From Manihot esculenta (Eukaryota > Streptophyta > Magnoliopsida > Malpighiales > Euphorbiaceae): a stretch of 64,000 nucleotides of DNA. Shown piece by piece: positions 59,701 to 64,000 of the stretch. Position numbers and translations under genes: made by a program. The stretch lies in contig NC_035178.2 of NCBI RefSeq assembly GCF_001659605.2, forward strand, positions 1,344,159-1,408,158, written 5' to 3'. The first letter of the stretch is position 1. Each line of letters begins with the position of its first letter. The notes under the pieces are model-generated. The model made no database searches and was not told where the DNA came from. It saw only the letters and a list, made by a program, of their open reading frames with translations.

Positions 59701-61384
59701 GCATCATTGAGGATGCAGCTAACAGAAATCGCTTGGCAAAACTTCTTAGATTTGAGAGGTAACTTTGTTGTTTTTCCTTTTTTTTAAAAAAAAAAATGCA
59801 TGTCGTGTGCTTTTCCTGGTTGGTGTCATCTTATGGTTCTGGAATCTCTTCATGCAGCACTAAATCGGATGGTAAATTAACTTCACTTGATCAGTACATC
59901 TCAAGAATGAAATCAGGACAGAAGGATATTTTCTACATAACTGGACCAAATAAAGAACAACTGGAGAAATCCCCATTCCTGGAGAGACTCAAGAAGAAAG
60001 GTTATGAGGTATGATTGATAGACATTTGTTCTTTAGGAGATATCCTAGTTCTTATGAAATCAATGATTCTATACTTCTTGCTATTGCTTCAAATTGATTG
60101 TCTCCCTTTTATTTCTGATTTGCTCATTCCTTTTCTGCTTAAATGTGCCAGGTCATTTTCTTCACGGATCCAGTTGATGAATACTTGATGCAATATCTGA
60201 TGGACTATGAAGACAAAAAATTCCAAAATGTGTCCAAGGAGGGCTTAAAACTTGGGAAAGACTCCAAAGATAAGGAATTGAAGGAGTCATTCAAGGATCT
60301 CACCAAGTGGTGGAAGGATGTCCTTGCCAGTGAAAATGTAGATGATGTGAAGATAAGCAATCGTTTGGATAATACACCTTGTGTCGTTGTGACTTCGAAG
60401 TATGGATGGAGTGCAAATATGGAGAGAATAATGCAGTCTCAAACTCTAACAGATGCTAGCAAGCAAGCATACATGCGAGGAAAGAGGGTATTGGAGATTA
60501 ACCCAAGACACCCAATCATCAAGGAGCTCCGTGAGAGAGTTGTCAACGACCCTGAGGTACATTTTATGGAATCTTTGGCTAAGAGTGTGTTGCTATAAAT
60601 TAAACATGAATTTATACACTAGAATCATGTGATTTTGTGAATTTTGTTTTCTTGCCGAACTTAGTTTGATCTATTTTTCAAAGTTAAATGCCTTTAAACA
60701 TCTTAAGGGTGTGATAGTTTTGTGCCTCGTATATCCTAACCAATTCTTTTATTAGAATGTGTATAATGGACTTAGAGTGATTACAACCAGCAATAAGGTT
60801 GGGTTTAGCGGGTAGGAACTGGGTGCTATCTCCCAGAGTAACTGGTGTGTTTACTGCTAGCTGTAAGTGCTATGGTGTGATGAGTGTGGTCAGGTCATAT
60901 TGTCAGCTTTTAGTAAGATGGACTCTGAAATTTTACTTCTATCCCATCATAAAGCACCTTTTATTTTCGGTAGAATCCATTTGCTCGATTTTAGTTTGCT
61001 GCTCTTGGTGTATGTGTGGAATGGTGAACTTTGTTCCATCTCGGCAAATGATTTTCATGTCCATGAAGAATTTCAGCTTTTTTATTAACTATTTATGGTC
61101 ACCGTTATTAATTAATCATGTATTTTGCTTTTCAGGATGAGAGCGTAAAGCAAACAGCACAACTCATTTACCAAACTGCACTCATGGAGAGTGGCTTCAT
61201 GCTCCAAGATCCCAAGGATTTTGCCTCACGTATATACAGCTCTGTGAAATCTAGCCTAAACATCAGCCCAGATGCTAATGTTGAAGAGGAAGATGATGTG
61301 GAAGAAACTGAAACAAAAGAAACTGCAGATACCTCCAAAAATGATGCGGATACAGATACCTCGGATGTGAAGGATGAGTTGTAG
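56788..61384 (+). CDS. HSP90.7: Endoplasmic reticulum HSP90 (HSP90.7/GRP94/SHEPHERD), 15 exons, complete
   Basis: This is an ATP-driven ER chaperone for secreted and membrane proteins, including receptors. Exons: 56788-56854, 56944-57064, 57138-57291, 57380-57460, 57565-57676, 57763-57889, 58005-58143, 58429-58546, 58663-58859, 58976-59191, 59289-59454, 59620-59758, 59858-60008, 60152-60556, 61136-61384. They sum to 813 residues in one frame, close to Arabidopsis HSP90.7. The N-terminus is a signal peptide ([20 protein letters not shown]). The ATPase domain shows [15 protein letters not shown] with the catalytic Glu, [13 protein letters not shown] and [15 protein letters not shown]. An acidic/basic linker follows ([20 protein letters not shown]), then middle and C-terminal domains, and an acidic tail ending KDEL for ER retention. 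ERSE elements upstream fit ER-stress induction. No defect was seen. Confidence 0.96.
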
Positions 61385-62277
61385 ATTGACTGGAATTATG
61401 GGTCACACTTCATCCTTTTCGATGTCGGTCCTTTTTCTCCTCTATCCTAGTCTCTTGAGAAAAGCACTTTCATGCATTTTTCCCTTTGTCAAATTTAGGA
61501 AAGACTTGGCTTTTGGTGCCAATGTAGCCGTAGAATTCAGGAATTTTATCTAGTTCATGACGAGTGTATTTTCTATGCAAAGTCCCCTTTGTTTGTACTT
61601 TGTTGTCTTTCCCTTTCTTGTTCACAATTGCCCTAAAATCTCTGGCCTATGAAACTGAGATTGCGTAGGAAATTAAAACTAGAACTAAAAGCATTGATGA
61701 TTATGGGTGAGGATTAAAGATTATTTGGTAGCAAGTCGGCTGTTGTGGAGCAATTTCATAAACTTGTTTTTGTCCCCTCTTATTTTCTTATGTTGACCTG
61801 ATAATTTTGCAACCGAAGTCACCGAGCGCCTGATAATTACTTGCTTGATGTGTGACTGGCCATAGGTTAATGTTCCAGGTCAATCATCCAGACCCTTTTT
61901 TAGCCTCAATTTTATTTAAAACCTTATTATTCGACTGGCCGTAGTTTTGGTTTGGGGTCGATTTAAAATTTGTATTCATTAGTTCAAAGAGATTATGAGA
62001 ACCAATCTATAAAAGTGTTTTTGATTCGGGTTAAAAGGAACATTTGAGTTTGACTCGAGATCTATTTAATTTGAACAGGATGATCTTAATATGATTTGAG
62101 TTCAATTAAAACAATTTTAATTAAATTGATACATGTCGTTTTGATATGATTTAATTGCATATTGATTCAAATATTACCATGGCTATCGACTCATGGCTAC
62201 TAAATAGCAGACCATTTCCTACATTGTAGCTCAAGGGCAGATTTCCTACAACGTAGGTGAAAAAGGAATTAAATGTA
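61385..62277. other. HSP90.7 3' flank and spacer
   Basis: The 3' UTR of HSP90.7 occupies the first part. The rest is AT-rich, without ORFs or repeats that I can name. Confidence 0.5.
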
Positions 62278-63570
62278 CATCACTGGAAGTATTGTAGAAT
62301 ATACCTGCTATCCAAACTCTATCCGCATTGTTTTTGTATCACAAAATTCACTGTGACCAGGGGTGAGAAGCCATTCCTTAATTTTTGAGGTGGTTCAATT
62401 TGTGCCACATGTCCGCAAAATGAATAATATTACAAATGGAATTATATTATTTGGATGTATTTGGTGAATTGAGCATACGAGTAAGTTTTTGTTATGTTCT
62501 CAAAATATAAAGCTCATTTATGCTACCCCATTTTCAGCTCATTTTTCCTTCAGATGTGATGTCTCAGCCGCCTACATGTTAGATTCAAGAGGCTCTCTTG
62601 TGGTACCTCAATTCAGGATTCTGCATCTGTTGTTCCTCCTGCTTACTCCCAACCTTCATTTATGATGATTATGACCAATGCACCGCTAAGTTTAAACGGT
62701 GAGGTCCCTCACGCCTTAACTTCGATCTGAATTCTGGTTTTGCAATTGAAGGAGGTCCTGTGGGTTGGAGGCAACTTTTCATGACTGGTCAATGCAGGTC
62801 TATGGAAGAGCTTTTGAGGACCAACCTTTAACCTCCTCGAGCTCTGCAGCGGGTGGGATAAGGAGGGACCACACGGTGGTTGGTACTTGGAAGCCTTGCA
62901 ATTTACAATATTGGCATCCACAGCCTCCATGAAGATAAAGACCACACCTGTTGCTCTTCCAGTGTGAGTTCATAAATCCAATCGCACTGATTGAGAGATT
63001 CATTTGCAAGGATAATTTTAGGTATGCAAAAACCCATTGACTTAAGCGACGGGAAGATGGATTGAACAAAAATAGGGAGAATTATGAACGTAATATCATT
63101 CATGAGATTAATTGCAGAAAAGAATGGGTTTTATTTGGTTAGTTTCCTATTTCCTTTTGTCTCAGATTACCGCGATCATAGAAAGCCTGGTACAGAAATT
63201 TAAAGGAAGAAGTTGCCTATACGGCGTCGTTTTTGCACCATTTCTTGACGGGAGTGTAGTCGACTAATTTTGATCGCCGATTTTTTTCTGTTCTCATTTC
63301 TGGCCTGTTACTGAAAAGTTGTACGCTTCAAGGGAATTTTAGCGTCTTCACAGAGAATCCGTACTTGGATACAATAGAAAATTTTCACACTTCTCCAAAG
63401 ATATTAGAATGGGATGATCTTATGGTTCATCTGTAACCGACGCCGATTTACTTCAGATTCAAATAATACAAAATATAATATATCAAGTTCAGGAAAAGCA
63501 GCCTAGCCGCCTAATAAGAAAGCTTCGGCCTTTGCAGGCCAAAGGTTTTTGGCAAAAGGACTTTTCCCCC
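62278..63570 (+). pseudogene. Truncated, internally deleted copy of the TFIIS-domain gene
   Basis: 62278 to about 62540 matches leader-intron sequence of the gene at 34670-37648 (parent 34061-34325; shared GAGAAGCCATTCCTTAATTT, GGTTCAATTTGTGCCACATG and TTGTTATGTTCTCAAAATAT). About 62565-62935 matches the last part of its coding exon (parent about 37280-37648). The rest to about 63570 matches its 3' flank (parent to about 38345; shared AATTTTGATCGCCGATTTTT). About 2.95 kb of parent sequence, with the leader-exon junction, start codon, TFIIS domain and four of the five DLN motifs, is missing. Small indels and stops break the remaining frame. Presence of intron sequence shows DNA-level duplication, not retroposition. 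Confidence 0.88.
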
Positions 63571-63620
63571 AGAATCCCCTCTGATGGATCATAAGTGAAT
63601 AAGGCATGTCGACAATAGAA

Positions 63621-63826
63621 TCATGTCAAGAAAATGATCATCATCCCATATTCCAAAAGAATACATTTAAATAGCAAGCTGACAAAACACCAACCATCAT
63701 CTCCTTTGACTGTATTATCTATAATCCGCCTCTGATTTATCTCTCTCTGCAGTAACTGCCTCTTCTTTAGATATGGATCAGCGCTGAACTTTTCATAAAC
63801 AAAACTGAGATCACCTGCGCTTGTAC
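63621..63826 (-). CDS. Probable last coding exon of an unidentified minus-strand gene
   Basis: On the minus strand an acceptor TTTCTTTTACAG ends at 63827. It opens a 68-codon frame starting (GT)ACAAGCGCAGG, reading SAGDLSFVYEKFSADPYLKK, then RQLLQREINQRRIIDNTVKG and DDGW, with a stop at 63621-63623. The first 45 residues look like natural protein, charged and helical; the last 20 (VSLLFKCILLEYGMM...) may instead be past a splice site. The rest of the gene lies beyond the window. I do not recognise the family. Confidence 0.45.
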
Positions 63827-64000
63827 CTGTAAAAGAAATTGGCTCCAGGTAAATAACTCATTCAAATACTAATGGGGCATTCACACATGACTGCCAGTAT
63901 TGGACATGGTTATGAACAAAAGAAACAAAGATTAGCACTCATCTCATCTCAATCTTTATATGACAGCGATTATACGTCATTTACCATGATATTGCTAAGC

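Overview
The window is nuclear DNA of a flowering plant, most likely a woody or shrubby eudicot. It has spliced genes with AT-rich introns, plant-type protein families (ROP GTPase, KIN-6-like kinesin, KDEL-ended HSP90) and nested Ty3/Gypsy LTR retrotransposons. The sequence of the nested element's LTR edge is of a type I associate with Euphorbiaceae such as cassava or rubber tree, but this cannot be proven from the window. There is no bacterial, organellar or viral content.

Layout, left to right. 145-7430 (+): last 17 exons of VPS35, the retromer core subunit; its large intron holds a Mutator-type non-autonomous transposon and two tandem duplications. 10536-13380 (+): complete 7-exon ROP/RAC small GTPase. 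15229-15975 (-): one-exon protein with a PNRC-type proline motif. 20571-28125 (+): kinesin of the KIN-6 type, whose tail is built by amplified exons. 31758-37648 (+): non-coding first exon plus one large coding exon for a TFIIS N-terminal-domain protein with five DLN motifs. 38794-56245: a decayed Tat-lineage Gypsy retrotransposon on the minus strand with an antisense extra ORF. Its integrase is split by a second, Tekay/Del-like element (43374-50435) that has a 5-bp target duplication but abnormal inverted ends. 56788-61384 (+): complete ER HSP90 (HSP90.7/GRP94 type) with a perfect ER-stress element in its short promoter. 62278-about 63570 (+): internally deleted pseudogene copy of the TFIIS-domain gene. 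63621-63826 (-): probable last exon of an unidentified gene.

The genes are unrelated housekeeping, signalling and cytoskeletal loci and do not form a pathway. The most unusual structure is in the kinesin. Nine phase-0 exons of 84 bp (one of 81) sit in tandem at 25233-27073, alternate between two types, and each encode a 28-residue repeat rich in SP/TP sites. A separate duplicated 93-bp exon follows. Also notable are the retroelement with two identical inverted LTR edges, and the pseudogene lying on the far side of HSP90.7 from its parent.

All exon borders were placed by hand from GT-AG sites, reading frame and family knowledge. No alignment or search was run.
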